A DNA stretch of 64,000 nucleotides from MVRV01 sp964646755 (GTDB taxonomy: Bacteria > Desulfobacterota > Syntrophia > Syntrophales > Smithellaceae): contig CAZYIE010000001.1 in assembly GCA_964646755.1 (NCBI GenBank), positions 62,001 through 126,000 on the forward strand, written 5' to 3'. The position numbers were made by a program, and so were the translations under genes. Below are positions 25,862 through 34,838 of the stretch, piece after piece; the first letter of the stretch is position 1, and every line of letters begins with the position of its first letter. A model generated the notes under the pieces. It was not told the DNA's origin. It saw only the letters and a list, made by a program, of their open reading frames with translations, and did no database searches.

Positions 25862-27378
25862 ATATCGGTGAATGGATCAGTAAGCGGGCAATAGTTCAGC
25901 CTCAAAGGCCTTTTCTGACTGATAAAGACAAAACATATAATAACCGGCAGTTCAATGAGCGCGTGAATAAAACAGCTAACGCCTTGAGCAATCTGGGAGT
26001 AATGAAGGGCGACCGTGTAGCTCTGCTCATGTCCAATTGCAGCGAGTTTCTAGAAATATTCTTTGCCTGTGCTAAAACCGGCGCCATTATGGTACCGTTG
26101 AATTTCCGTCTGGCAGTACCGGAGCTGGTTTATATCATTAAAGATTCCTCCCCAGGCTTGCTAATTTATTGTGCCGAATTTGACGCTAAAGTCGCGGAAA
26201 TTAAAGCGGCGGGAGTTTCGGTAAATAAATATTTACGCCACGGTGGAGAACTTCCTGGTAACACGGTGTTTTTAGATTATGTAAATCAATATTCGGTTGC
26301 CGAACCGCCTATTATTAACGAGGTTGAGCTTTCCGACCCGCTTTTCATTATGTACACATCAGGCACTACCGGTGACCCGAAAGGCGCAGTTTTGACCCAT
26401 CAAAATATTTTATTCGGGGCGATTCATTCCCTTTTAGGCTATGGTGTTGATCGCTCATACAAATCGCTGGTTGTTGCTCCGCTCTTTCATATCGGTGCCC
26501 TGGCGGCCTCGGTGACACCCATTATTTATGCTGGAGGCAGCATCGTGATCAGCAGCTTTTATAATGCCTCCGAAGTGCTGGGCATGATCTGCAAAGAAAA
26601 GATAAACTATATGTTTGCCGTACCCGTAATGTTTCAACTCATGGCTGAGGCGGAAGAATGGAAGAGTGCCGACCTCTCCCATGTCCATTTTTTCATTTCC
26701 GGCGGCGCACCCATTCCCCTGCCGGTAATTAAAAAATATCAGGAAGAAAAGGGTGTCGGATTCGTGCAAGGATATGCTCTGACCGAAACGGGACGCCTGA
26801 CTTCACTGAATTTGGAAGATTCAATCAGCAAGGCCGGCTCCGTTGGCAAGGAAGTATTTCATATTAACTTGCGCATTGTCGATGAACAGGGTAATGATTT
26901 GCCGGCACTGATGCCCGGAGAAATCATTGTCAAAGGTCCTAATGTCTTTGCCGGTTACTGGGGAAAAGATGCGGCAACCGCCGCGGCGATGAAGGGCGGC
27001 TGGTTTCACACCGGTGACATGGGTAAACGTGATGATGATGGGTTTGTTTATATTGTCGGGAGAAAAGTGGAGATGATAATTTCTTCCGGTGAAAATATTT
27101 ATCCGGTAGAAGTTGAGCGGGCAATTTCTGCACTTCTCGAGGTTAAGGAAGCTGCCGCCGTAGGTATGACGGACGCCAAACGGGGCGAAGTTGTCGCTGC
27201 TTTTGTTATATTGCAGCCAAGTGTCTGCATTACGGAAAATGAAATTCTGACGGCCCTGCAGGGTAAAATAGCTCATTACAAAATTCCCAAAAAAATAATA
27301 TTTGTAGAAGAATTTCCTCGCAATCAATCGGGAAAGGTTTTAAAGAGGATTTTGAAAAATAGGCTGGAAGAAAAGTAG
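25858..27378 (+). CDS. AMP-dependent acyl/aryl-CoA ligase
   Basis: This 506-residue ANL-superfamily enzyme has FIMYTSGTTGDPKGAVLTHQN near residue 162 in segments, QGYALTETGR near 304, GGWFHTGDMGKRDDDGFVYIVGRKVEMI near 380 and the catalytic Lys in RNQSGKVLKRIL near 497. Coupled by an ATGA overlap to the KS-beta gene, it probably activates the starter acid of the pathway. In aryl-polyene systems an equivalent ligase loads 4-hydroxycinnamate or a relative made by the ammonia-lyase, and such a lyase occurs three genes downstream. The substrate is inferred from context only. Confidence 0.88.
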   Translation: MNIGEWISKRAIVQPQRPFLTDKDKTYNNRQFNERVNKTANALSNLGVMKGDRVALLMSNCSEFLEIFFACAKTGAIMVPLNFRLAVPELVYIIKDSSPGLLIYCAEFDAKVAEIKAAGVSVNKYLRHGGELPGNTVFLDYVNQYSVAEPPIINEVELSDPLFIMYTSGTTGDPKGAVLTHQNILFGAIHSLLGYGVDRSYKSLVVAPLFHIGALAASVTPIIYAGGSIVISSFYNASEVLGMICKEKINYMFAVPVMFQLMAEAEEWKSADLSHVHFFISGGAPIPLPVIKKYQEEKGVGFVQGYALTETGRLTSLNLEDSISKAGSVGKEVFHINLRIVDEQGNDLPALMPGEIIVKGPNVFAGYWGKDAATAAAMKGGWFHTGDMGKRDDDGFVYIVGRKVEMIISSGENIYPVEVERAISALLEVKEAAAVGMTDAKRGEVVAAFVILQPSVCITENEILTALQGKIAHYKIPKKIIFVEEFPRNQSGKVLKRILKNRLEEK

Positions 27379-27385
27379 GCATATA

Positions 27386-28525
27386 ATGGAAATTGTACCT
27401 TATCAGACAGAGCATCGTATTTTTCGGGAGTCTTTCCGGAAATTTCTGGAAAAAGAAATTATTCCCCATGTGGATCAATGGGAAGAAGACGGCATCGTTC
27501 CCCGCTGGGCATGGAAGAAACTGGGCGATAATGGTTTTTTGTGTACTTCCGTGCCGGTTCAATACGGCGGCCAGGGAGCCGACTTTCTGTATTCCGCCAT
27601 TTTGATTGAAGAAATGGCCAAAGCCAATTTTTACGGTCTTTCCGCTCGTCTGCACGGCGACGTTGTAGTACCATATATTGTCCAGTTCGCCTCCGAAGAA
27701 CAGAAAAAAAAATATCTACCGGGCTGCATCAGCGGCGATCTGCTGACGGCGATTGCCATGAGCGAACCTCAGGCGGGAAGTGACCTGGCCGGGATCAAAA
27801 CGACGGTTGTAGCCGACGGCGATTCGTTTATTCTCAACGGCCAGAAAACATTTATCTCGAACGGCATCAATTGCGATCTGCTTATTGTGGCGGCCAAAGA
27901 CCCGCACGAGGCAAACCCGCACGCCGCCGTTGATTTGTTTCTGATGGAAGCTGATACGCTGGGTTTTACCAAAGGAAAGAAGCTCAACAAAATCGGCTGG
28001 CGCTCTCAGGATACGGCGGAACTATTTTTTGCCGATTGCCGTATTCCCCAGGAGAACCGGCTGGGCAAAAAAGGCACCGGCTTTAAAAACCTCATGACCA
28101 ATCTCCAGCAGGAACGCCTGATCTGCACCATCGGCGCGCAGACAGCCGCCGAGTTCATGCTGGAAGAAACGATTCGCTATTGCAAAGGCAGGCAGATGTT
28201 TGGTAAAACTTTAACCGGATTTCAAAACACCCAATTTGTTCTGGCGGAAATGGCGACTGAAGTTAAGATCGGCCGGACGTTTGTAGACAAGATGATAGTG
28301 GAACACTGGCAGAAAAACACTGTTGTCATTGACGTCTCGATGGCAAAGTTCTGGATCACCGAGATGGCCTGGCGTGTGGCCGACCGATGCCTGCAGCTGT
28401 TCGGCGGCTATGGTTATTGCGAGGAATATCCGATTGCCCGTGCCTGGCGCGACATCCGCATCACGCGCATCTTAGCCGGCACCAATGAAATCATGAAGCA
28501 AATTATTGCCAAGGCAATAATTTAA
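27386..28525 (+). CDS. acyl-CoA dehydrogenase family flavoprotein
   Basis: All three ACAD domains are present over 379 residues: VPVQYGGQGADFLYS near residue 57, the FAD-binding AIAMSEPQAGSDLAGIKTT near 127, and LFGGYGYCEEYPIARAWRD near 343 containing the candidate base Glu, then GTNEIMKQII. It would introduce or reduce an alpha-beta double bond. It is clearly paralogous to the dehydrogenase at 58538, sharing the EEYPIARAWRD block and N-terminal layout. It is an odd member for a polyketide-like operon and may desaturate or saturate a CoA- or carrier-bound chain. Confidence 0.9.
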   Translation: MEIVPYQTEHRIFRESFRKFLEKEIIPHVDQWEEDGIVPRWAWKKLGDNGFLCTSVPVQYGGQGADFLYSAILIEEMAKANFYGLSARLHGDVVVPYIVQFASEEQKKKYLPGCISGDLLTAIAMSEPQAGSDLAGIKTTVVADGDSFILNGQKTFISNGINCDLLIVAAKDPHEANPHAAVDLFLMEADTLGFTKGKKLNKIGWRSQDTAELFFADCRIPQENRLGKKGTGFKNLMTNLQQERLICTIGAQTAAEFMLEETIRYCKGRQMFGKTLTGFQNTQFVLAEMATEVKIGRTFVDKMIVEHWQKNTVVIDVSMAKFWITEMAWRVADRCLQLFGGYGYCEEYPIARAWRDIRITRILAGTNEIMKQIIAKAII

Positions 28526-28538
28526 AAAGTGGGGAGAA

Positions 28539-29768
28539 ATGAAATTTAAACTAATATATCCCAAATGGGAAAAACTGGACAGGCAAACGCGCTTCACCTT
28601 ACCGCCGCATGGCCCGGTTGTTATGGCTGCCGCGCTTCCGGCTGATGTGGAAGTGGAGTTCGTCGATGAAAATGTTCAACCTGTTGATTTCGAATCCGAA
28701 GCTGATCTGGTCGGCATTTCCATGATGCTAACCGTGCAAGCCAAACGCGGCTGGGAAATCGCCGACACTTTCCGCGCAAAAGGTATCAAGGTAATATTCG
28801 GCGGCATTGCCACCATGCTGCACGCCGAAGAGACTGAGCTGCATGCGGATGCTGTTTTCCTGGGCGAGGCCGAAGGCCGGATGGAACAAGTCTTTAACGA
28901 TTTTAAAAACAATAAGCTGCAAAAAGTTTATAACTTTATGCAGAATTTTTTGCCGATTGAAAGTGTCGGGACGGCTAGGCGCAGCATTTTGAACCGGGAA
29001 ATGTACAATTACCGAGGGGTGCAGATGGTCGATCTGGTTCATGCGTCCCGCGGATGCCGTTTCAATTGCTATCCCTGTTGTGTGAATTTTTTAGGCGGTC
29101 GCCAGTTCCGGCCCCGTCCCTTTGATAAAGTTATTGAAGAAATGGCAAGCATTGATAATAACCGGCTTTTCATTGTCGATAATTCGCTGGCTCAGGACAA
29201 AGATTGGGAAATTAATCTGTTTCGCGAAATGATCCCTCTGAAAAAGAAATGGTGCTGCCACCCTATTGAGGACGATGATCAGGTGCTTGATCTGGCGGCA
29301 CAGGCCGGCGCCTGGTTTGTTTATCAGGCAATATTTGATTCCTCAGATTTCATCCGTGACCGCATCAAACGGTATCATGATTACGGAATTGCCGTAGAAG
29401 GCAGCATTCTCTTGGGTCTTGATTATCATACGGAAGATTATATAAAAGAGCTGGTGGATTTTCTGTTGGAAGTCGATCTCGATATGGCAGAGTTCACGGT
29501 GCTCACACCTTTTCTCCACACCCGGACGTTTGATGACCTGCATAATGCGGGCAGAATATTCTCCTACGACTGGAACGATTACACTTGCGGCAAAGTGGTA
29601 TTCCAGCCAAAGTTAATGGTCCCGGAAAAGCTCCAGGAGATGTATTATTACGCCTGGGACAAATTTTACGAAGATGAACCGCAAAATTACAAGATGTTTA
29701 AACTTCTTAAACAGGTTATGGAAAAAGAAAAGGCAGATAACACGTATAAACCTCGTAAACGCAATTAG
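28539..29768 (+). CDS. B12-binding-domain radical SAM protein
   Basis: The N-terminal ~150 residues look like a cobalamin-binding-type Rossmann domain (LPPHGPVVMAAALPADVEVE; GGIATMLHAEE; FLGEAEGRMEQV). It is followed by a radical SAM core with Cys173-x3-Cys177-x2-Cys180 in ASRGCRFNCYPCC. A classical DxHxxG cobalamin motif is not visible, so B12 binding is uncertain. Such proteins catalyse methylation, ring formation or rearrangement. It sits between an acyl-CoA dehydrogenase and the ammonia-lyase, so modification of the assembled chain is plausible. Its last codons are duplicated across a scaffold gap just downstream. Confidence 0.85.
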   Translation: MKFKLIYPKWEKLDRQTRFTLPPHGPVVMAAALPADVEVEFVDENVQPVDFESEADLVGISMMLTVQAKRGWEIADTFRAKGIKVIFGGIATMLHAEETELHADAVFLGEAEGRMEQVFNDFKNNKLQKVYNFMQNFLPIESVGTARRSILNREMYNYRGVQMVDLVHASRGCRFNCYPCCVNFLGGRQFRPRPFDKVIEEMASIDNNRLFIVDNSLAQDKDWEINLFREMIPLKKKWCCHPIEDDDQVLDLAAQAGAWFVYQAIFDSSDFIRDRIKRYHDYGIAVEGSILLGLDYHTEDYIKELVDFLLEVDLDMAEFTVLTPFLHTRTFDDLHNAGRIFSYDWNDYTCGKVVFQPKLMVPEKLQEMYYYAWDKFYEDEPQNYKMFKLLKQVMEKEKADNTYKPRKRN

Positions 29769-29892
29769 TTTATTAGCAGAAAGTGGGAATTTGACCATGA
29801 AAAATATTGGCAGACNNNNNNNNNNTAAACCTCGCAAACGCAATTAATTTTTATAGAAAGTGGGAATTTAACCATGAAGAATATTGGCAGAC
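29747..29892. repeat. scaffold gap flanked by duplicated contig ends
   Basis: Ten Ns at 29816-29825 separate two near-identical stretches: 29747-29815 and 29826-29892. Each contains the last codons of the radical SAM gene (PRKRN, stop), the same spacer with AAAGTGGGAATTT, and the first codons of the ammonia-lyase gene (MKNIGRQ or its equivalent). They differ at only a few silent or spacer positions. The simplest reading is that two overlapping contigs from slightly different strains were scaffolded without merging, so the true spacer is short and nothing is missing. Confidence 0.85.
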
Positions 29893-31424
29893 AACCCGTT
29901 GTTGTCATCGACGGCGGAAATATCTGTTTTGATGACATCATACGCATCGCGCGCGACGGAGTTGCAGTTCAAATAAGCAAAAATAAAACATTTGTGCGAC
30001 GGATGGAAAAAACTAAGCTCATGCTCATGGAATCTATGCGCCGCGATGTGCCTGTTTACGGAGTGAACACCGGGTATGGCAAATCATGCGGCAGCAGGAT
30101 GTCCCTGAATATTGCCTTGAAAAACGGCGAAAATATTTTTCGTTTTCATGGCTGCGGCACAGGGGAGCCCATCGGTATTGAGGAAACCCGCGCGGCTATT
30201 CTCTGCCGGATAATTTGCCTGGCCCGGGGATATTCGGGGGTGTCTATCGCCCTGTTACAGCAAATGGCTGATTTCCTGAATTCAGGAATAACGCCGGTCG
30301 TTCCCTGTGAAGGCTCTGTCGGAGCATCCGGCGATTTAACACCGATGTCCTATATTGGCGCCTGCCTCGCCGGCGAACGCGAAGTTTTCTACCGCGAGGA
30401 AATAATGCCGACGATCAAAGCCATGAAAAAAGCCGGGCTTAAACCTTATAAATATTTACCCAAAGAACCGCTTTCCATGGTCAACGGCACTACTACAATG
30501 ACCGGTATTGCAGTGCTGGCGGTGGAAAGAGCAAACCGCATATTAAATGCCGCCATCTATGCGACGGCGCTTTCCGTGCACGCCTTGAAGGGAAACGCGC
30601 ATCATTATCATCCGGTTCTTGCCCAGGCGAAGCCTTTCCCCGGCCAGACTTTTGTAGCCGCCGAAATTGCCCGCCTGTTGAAATCAAAAGTATCGGCGCG
30701 TCAATTGGAAGAGGATACGCTGGAGACGCTGCAGGATCCGTATTCACTGCGCTGTGCGCCGCAGATATTGGGCGTTTTATGTGACGCTCTTTCCTGGATA
30801 AAGCAATGGGTCGAAACCGAAGCCAATAGCTCCAATGACAACCCTATCTTTGATCCGGCAACCGGTCAGGTTCTCATGGGGGGGAATTTCTACGGCGGAC
30901 ATATTGCTTTTGCCATGGACGGATTAAAAGCCGCCTTGGCTTCGGTTGCCGATATGTGCGACCGCCAGACGATGCTTCTGGTCGATCCGCATCTGAACAG
31001 AGGATTGCCGGGCGATTTAGTTAGCGCTGCTCCGGAAGGAACCGGTCTGCGTCACGGTTTTAAGGCGATGTCTATTTCTTCATCGGCTCTGACGGCGGAG
31101 GCCTTAAAGGGAACAATGCCCGCGGCATCGTTTTCGCGTTCTACGGAATCACATAATCAGGACAAGGTCAGTATGGGCACAATTGCCGCAAGGGACGCAG
31201 AAAGAATTTGCACTTTGACGGAACGTGTTTTGTCGATTCATCTGCTGGCGGCGGCTCAGGCCTGTGATATTCGGAAAAACGTAAAAGTAAGGCCATTATT
31301 GGCCGGGATTCAGGAAAAAATTCGATTCGTCAGCAAGCCGGTTATTGAAGACAGGCCATTGGATACCGACATTGAAAGTATGTGCTTTGCAATTCGTTAT
31401 TCTGATTTTTTTAGGATCAAGTAA
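29874..31424 (+). CDS. MIO-dependent aromatic amino-acid ammonia-lyase (HAL/PAL/TAL family)
   Basis: This 516-residue lyase contains the self-cyclising MIO triad Ala151-Ser152-Gly153 in GSVGASGDLTPMSYIG, the YGVNTGYGKSCGS loop near residue 62 and SSNDNPIF near 320. Family members eliminate ammonia from His, Phe or Tyr. The substrate-selectivity stretch reads FRFHGCGTG, which matches neither the canonical His-Leu of TAL, the Phe-Leu of PAL nor the Ser-His of HAL, so I do not assign a substrate. No hut genes are nearby. In aryl-polyene-type operons such a lyase makes the cinnamate starter. It ends on an overlap with the thioesterase start. Confidence 0.9.
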   Translation: MKNIGRQPVVVIDGGNICFDDIIRIARDGVAVQISKNKTFVRRMEKTKLMLMESMRRDVPVYGVNTGYGKSCGSRMSLNIALKNGENIFRFHGCGTGEPIGIEETRAAILCRIICLARGYSGVSIALLQQMADFLNSGITPVVPCEGSVGASGDLTPMSYIGACLAGEREVFYREEIMPTIKAMKKAGLKPYKYLPKEPLSMVNGTTTMTGIAVLAVERANRILNAAIYATALSVHALKGNAHHYHPVLAQAKPFPGQTFVAAEIARLLKSKVSARQLEEDTLETLQDPYSLRCAPQILGVLCDALSWIKQWVETEANSSNDNPIFDPATGQVLMGGNFYGGHIAFAMDGLKAALASVADMCDRQTMLLVDPHLNRGLPGDLVSAAPEGTGLRHGFKAMSISSSALTAEALKGTMPAASFSRSTESHNQDKVSMGTIAARDAERICTLTERVLSIHLLAAAQACDIRKNVKVRPLLAGIQEKIRFVSKPVIEDRPLDTDIESMCFAIRYSDFFRIK

Positions 31425-31849
31425 TGAAAGAAAATGAAATTAGTTTTGCAGTAAAATATACCGTGCCTTTTTTCGATCTCGATCCTATGCAGATTGTCTG
31501 GCACGGCAATTTCCTTAATTATTTTGAAGTGGCCCGTTCCGCGCTCTTTGATCATTACGGAATTGATTTATTTTCCTATTATGAGCGGCAAAAAATAATT
31601 TTCCCCATAATTAGAACTTCAACAAAACATATCTATCCCCTGCGCAACCGCGATGAAATTATTATCAAGGCGACACTCGTTGATGCGCGCGTAAAACTTG
31701 TTGTCGATTTTGAAATTCGCCAGGCAGACGACGGTAAAATCTGCGCCCGTGGCCGCACTGAACAAGTGGCTGTGAAGGCTCCGGAAATGGAAATGATCTT
31801 CAAAATTCCGGAAGATATTCGCCGGGCTTTAGGTTTTTCCAATGGATAA
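31424..31849 (+). CDS. 4-hydroxybenzoyl-CoA-thioesterase-like hotdog thioesterase
   Basis: This 141-residue hotdog protein starts with the 4HBT active-site signature FFDLDPMQIVWHGNFLNYFE near residue 16, where the Asp of DLDPM is the expected catalytic residue. It would release an acyl product from CoA or ACP, or edit mis-loaded carriers. Overlapping junctions on both sides (one base with the lyase, 8 bp with the DAK2-DegV gene) show it belongs to the operon; thioesterases occupy the same role in aryl-polyene clusters. Confidence 0.88.
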   Translation: MKENEISFAVKYTVPFFDLDPMQIVWHGNFLNYFEVARSALFDHYGIDLFSYYERQKIIFPIIRTSTKHIYPLRNRDEIIIKATLVDARVKLVVDFEIRQADDGKICARGRTEQVAVKAPEMEMIFKIPEDIRRALGFSNG

Positions 31850-33566
31850 AGTATTACAGAAAGCTTTTATTAGCGGAGTGGAACGAGTTGCCGCCTGGGC
31901 GGACTTACTCGATTCCATAAATGTTTTTCCTATAGCCGATGGCGACACGGGCCGTAATCTCTTCATCAGCCTGACACCATTGCTTGCCTCTAATCAGGGG
32001 AAAGAAACAATTATACGCCAGCTCCTTTTGTCAGCTCGCGGCAATTCCGGCAATATTGCCTCTCGCTTTTTTTCGGCATTCTATAGGACTGATTCTTTGC
32101 AAAACATCTATAGTTGTGCACAGGAAGGTCGCGATCGGGCATGGAATGCTGTACACAATCCCCTTCCGGGTACAATGCTTACCGTATTTGATGCGCTGGC
32201 GGAATCCCTCTCATCCGGAACACCCGTCCTGGATGAAAAAGCAATTAATTCCATAATTGAACATCTGGAAAAGTCAGTTCACGACACCTGTGAGATGCTG
32301 CCGAAATTAAAAAAGGCCGGTGTTGTGGATGCCGGTGCTTTAGGAATGTATATTTTCTTTGAAGGTTTTTTCTATTCTCTTACGGGAACAAAACACGAAT
32401 ACCGCCCAATTCCGGAAATATTCAAAGATCATCTGCATGTTTCTCCGGCATTTCAGGAAGAGGCGGAAACCGGCTATTGCGTTGATTTTGTCATTAAAGG
32501 ACAAAATTTATCGGAAGACAAATTGGCGGAAATCACAAAAGAGCAGGAGAGCGTGATTGTTATCCCCGAAGGTGATCTTTATAAAATTCATTTGCATACT
32601 GACAACAGGGAAAAGATAAAAGGCGAAGTAGCAAAGTTCGGAAGTATGGTCAACTGGGAAGACGATAATCTCAATCAGCAAATAAATGAATTCCGTAATG
32701 CCCAATCCAATCAGGAACTGCATATAATGACCGATGCCGCCGGTTCCTTAGCCCGCACCGATGCAAAAAATAATGGCATCACCCTTTTGCATAGCTATAT
32801 AACTCTGGGAGAAAAATGCCTGCCGGAAACGCATTTTCACTCCGCAGAACTATATGCCGCAATGCATCAAGGAGTTAAAGTTTCAACATCACAGGCTTCG
32901 ATTTTCGAGAGACATCAGTTTTACGAAAGCGTTCTCGATAGATTTGAAAAAGTATTATATTTATGCGTCGGTTCCATCTATACGGGAAATTATAATACTG
33001 CTCTCGAATGGAAAAAACAACACGATCCGCAAAACCGGCTTGTTGTTATTGATACCGGCGCTGCATCAGGGAGATTGGCGGTAATTGTGCTGGCCACCAG
33101 CCGCTATTTAACTAGAACAACCGATGTGGGAAAAACAATTTTATTTGCATCCCGTATCGTAAATGCCTGCGAGGAGTATGTCTTTCTGGACAAGCTGGAA
33201 TATCTGGCCGCAGGCGGCAGGTTGTCCAAAACAAGTGCCTTCTTCGGTGACATGCTGAAGATGAAGCCGGTTATATCACCGCAGCCCGAAGGGGCAAAGA
33301 AAGTCGGCGTAGTACGCAATACAGAGGACCAGATAAAGATGGCTCTGACACGCCTGGAGGCATCTCTGACCAAAGACGCAAAAGCACTGATCATGCTGGA
33401 ATATTCCGATAACTATGATTTCGTCAACAGTACAGTCCAGCCATTGATTACGGCAGCATATCCGCAAGCCGAAATAATTATCCATCCGTTGTCCCTGACA
33501 TCGGGTGCGCATATGGGGCCGGGAACATGGGCGGTGGCCTTCTTGCCAAGCATGGAATTATTATGA
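31842..33566 (+). CDS. DAK2 (FakA-like) and DegV (FakB-like) fusion protein
   Basis: The N-terminal ~200 residues form a DAK2/DhaL-type domain with the Mg/ATP signature INVFPIADGDTGRNL (residues 26-40) and LLSARGNSGNIASRF. The C-terminal ~280 residues are a DegV fold with IMTDAAGSLARTDAKN, VSTSQASIFERHQFYE and YLAAGGRLSKTSAFFGDML. In Gram-positives the separate FakA and FakB proteins bind and phosphorylate fatty acids; here kinase and lipid-binding halves are fused. A role in binding or phosphorylating the pathway's acyl chain is inference. It overlaps the glycosyltransferase start by ATGA. Confidence 0.85.
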   Translation: MDKVLQKAFISGVERVAAWADLLDSINVFPIADGDTGRNLFISLTPLLASNQGKETIIRQLLLSARGNSGNIASRFFSAFYRTDSLQNIYSCAQEGRDRAWNAVHNPLPGTMLTVFDALAESLSSGTPVLDEKAINSIIEHLEKSVHDTCEMLPKLKKAGVVDAGALGMYIFFEGFFYSLTGTKHEYRPIPEIFKDHLHVSPAFQEEAETGYCVDFVIKGQNLSEDKLAEITKEQESVIVIPEGDLYKIHLHTDNREKIKGEVAKFGSMVNWEDDNLNQQINEFRNAQSNQELHIMTDAAGSLARTDAKNNGITLLHSYITLGEKCLPETHFHSAELYAAMHQGVKVSTSQASIFERHQFYESVLDRFEKVLYLCVGSIYTGNYNTALEWKKQHDPQNRLVVIDTGAASGRLAVIVLATSRYLTRTTDVGKTILFASRIVNACEEYVFLDKLEYLAAGGRLSKTSAFFGDMLKMKPVISPQPEGAKKVGVVRNTEDQIKMALTRLEASLTKDAKALIMLEYSDNYDFVNSTVQPLITAAYPQAEIIIHPLSLTSGAHMGPGTWAVAFLPSMELL

Positions 33567-34297
33567 GCGGCATCAGCGAAAATAAATTATCTTGCGGAAA
33601 CAATCAAAAAAGTCGTTTTGCTTTTGTCATCCCGGTTTACAATCACGCCGGCACCGTGGCCAACGTAATCCTGCGGACGCAGGCCATGGGCTTTCCGGTG
33701 TTCGTTGTGAATGACGGATCGACTGATAATACTCGACATGAGATTAAAGACATTAAGGGGCTTCGTATTATTGACCATAAAATAAATATGGGCAAGGGCG
33801 CAGCACTGATAAGCGGATTTGCCGCCGCTGCTGTCGAAGCAGATTGGGCAATTACGATAGATGCCGACGGCCAGCATTACCCGGAAGATGCGCCAAAACT
33901 TATTGCCGCCATTCCTGAAGGAGCAAGGGCGATTGTCGTAGGGGCAAGAGAAGGCATGATCGAAAAACATGTGCCCTGGACAAGCCGTTTTGGCCGGAAA
34001 TTTTCCAATTTCTGGGTCTGGCTGTCGGGTGGACCTGTTCTTTCCGACTCTCAAAGCGGCATGCGCCTTTACCCTTTGCCCGAAGCAATCGTTTTACCTG
34101 TGAAAGCAAGGCGTTTTCAATTTGAGGTGGAAATCCTGGTGCAGGCCAGAAGAAAAGGGTTGCCTGTTTTAGAAACTCCGGTCCGGGTCCTCTATAGCCC
34201 CGGTGGTGCAAGGATCTCCCACTTCCGCCCCTTTGTCGATTTTATCCGCAACTCCTCAACTTTCACCCGCCTCATTTTTACTCGAATATTTTCCTAG
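33563..34297 (+). CDS. family 2 glycosyltransferase (dolichyl-phosphate-mannose-synthase-like)
   Basis: The GT-A fold is shown by FAFVIPVYNHAGTVANVI, VVNDGSTDNT, the DxD in TIDADGQHYPEDA and SDSQSGMRLYP. I chose the ATG at 33563 because it overlaps the upstream stop as ATGA; an in-frame ATG 36 bp earlier lies inside the fusion gene. Without C-terminal membrane helices it resembles soluble polyprenol-phosphate glycosyltransferases and the GT2 enzymes of aryl-polyene operons. It is the last intact gene before a decayed region. Confidence 0.88.
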   Translation: MSGISENKLSCGNNQKSRFAFVIPVYNHAGTVANVILRTQAMGFPVFVVNDGSTDNTRHEIKDIKGLRIIDHKINMGKGAALISGFAAAAVEADWAITIDADGQHYPEDAPKLIAAIPEGARAIVVGAREGMIEKHVPWTSRFGRKFSNFWVWLSGGPVLSDSQSGMRLYPLPEAIVLPVKARRFQFEVEILVQARRKGLPVLETPVRVLYSPGGARISHFRPFVDFIRNSSTFTRLIFTRIFS

Positions 34298-34490
34298 CGT
34301 TAAATCCCTGGCATTATTACTTTAGCTCATCCAGTTCTTATGTGCTTTTAAAAAAACAAAAAAGGACGCGGCTGGCTGCTTGCTTACATCTACAAGTCCG
34401 CAACTTTCAACTTGAAATTGAATTGAGCATTACCACTTGTTAGCCGCTGCATAGTCCAATGCAGCGCGCTTGTTATAAAATCGGTTTTCC

Positions 34491-34706
34491 CTATCCATCC
34501 GGCGCATCGCGAATAAGCCGGGCAAGTTCTCTCTGTGTGAGCGGTTTCATACAGTAGGCTTTGATTCCAAGGGACTTGGCCTGTGCTTCCGTATCGGGAT
34601 CTTTGATTCCTGAACATAGGATAATGGGAATATCCGGACTGTAAACATCAATAACACCACCATGGCTCTTGATAATATCATTGGCAAGGTTAGTGATAGC
34701 AGACAA
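34491..34706 (-). pseudogene. internally deleted hybrid histidine kinase/response-regulator remnant
   Basis: The frame reads LANDIIKSHGGVIDVYS, the G1-side of a histidine-kinase ATPase domain, and continues directly into PDIPIILCSGIKDPDTEAQA and GIKAYCMKPLTQRELARLIR, the second half of a receiver domain including the conserved Lys. The ATP lid, G2 box and phospho-acceptor Asp region are missing, so about 100 codons appear to have been deleted from a PAS/HK-REC type gene. The 5' end is also missing. Confidence 0.65.
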
Positions 34707-34838
34707 CTATCTTTATCATGTAAATGCCGAAGAAAATTTACGCTTGAAAATAACCGACAAGGGGTTCGCTTTAGACCGCAGCTTCACCTCAAAATACAGA
34801 TGCAAAAATGATCAAAGCACTAAAAGGCCAGTTCTCCT

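Noticed and set aside
34428..34470. A hairpin (GCTGCAT...ATGCAGC) flanked by TTGTTA repeats that at first looked like an integron attC site.
   Set aside because: The two TTGTTA core-like sequences are in direct, not inverted, orientation, there is no spacer with extrahelical bases, and no integrase or cassette array is near.
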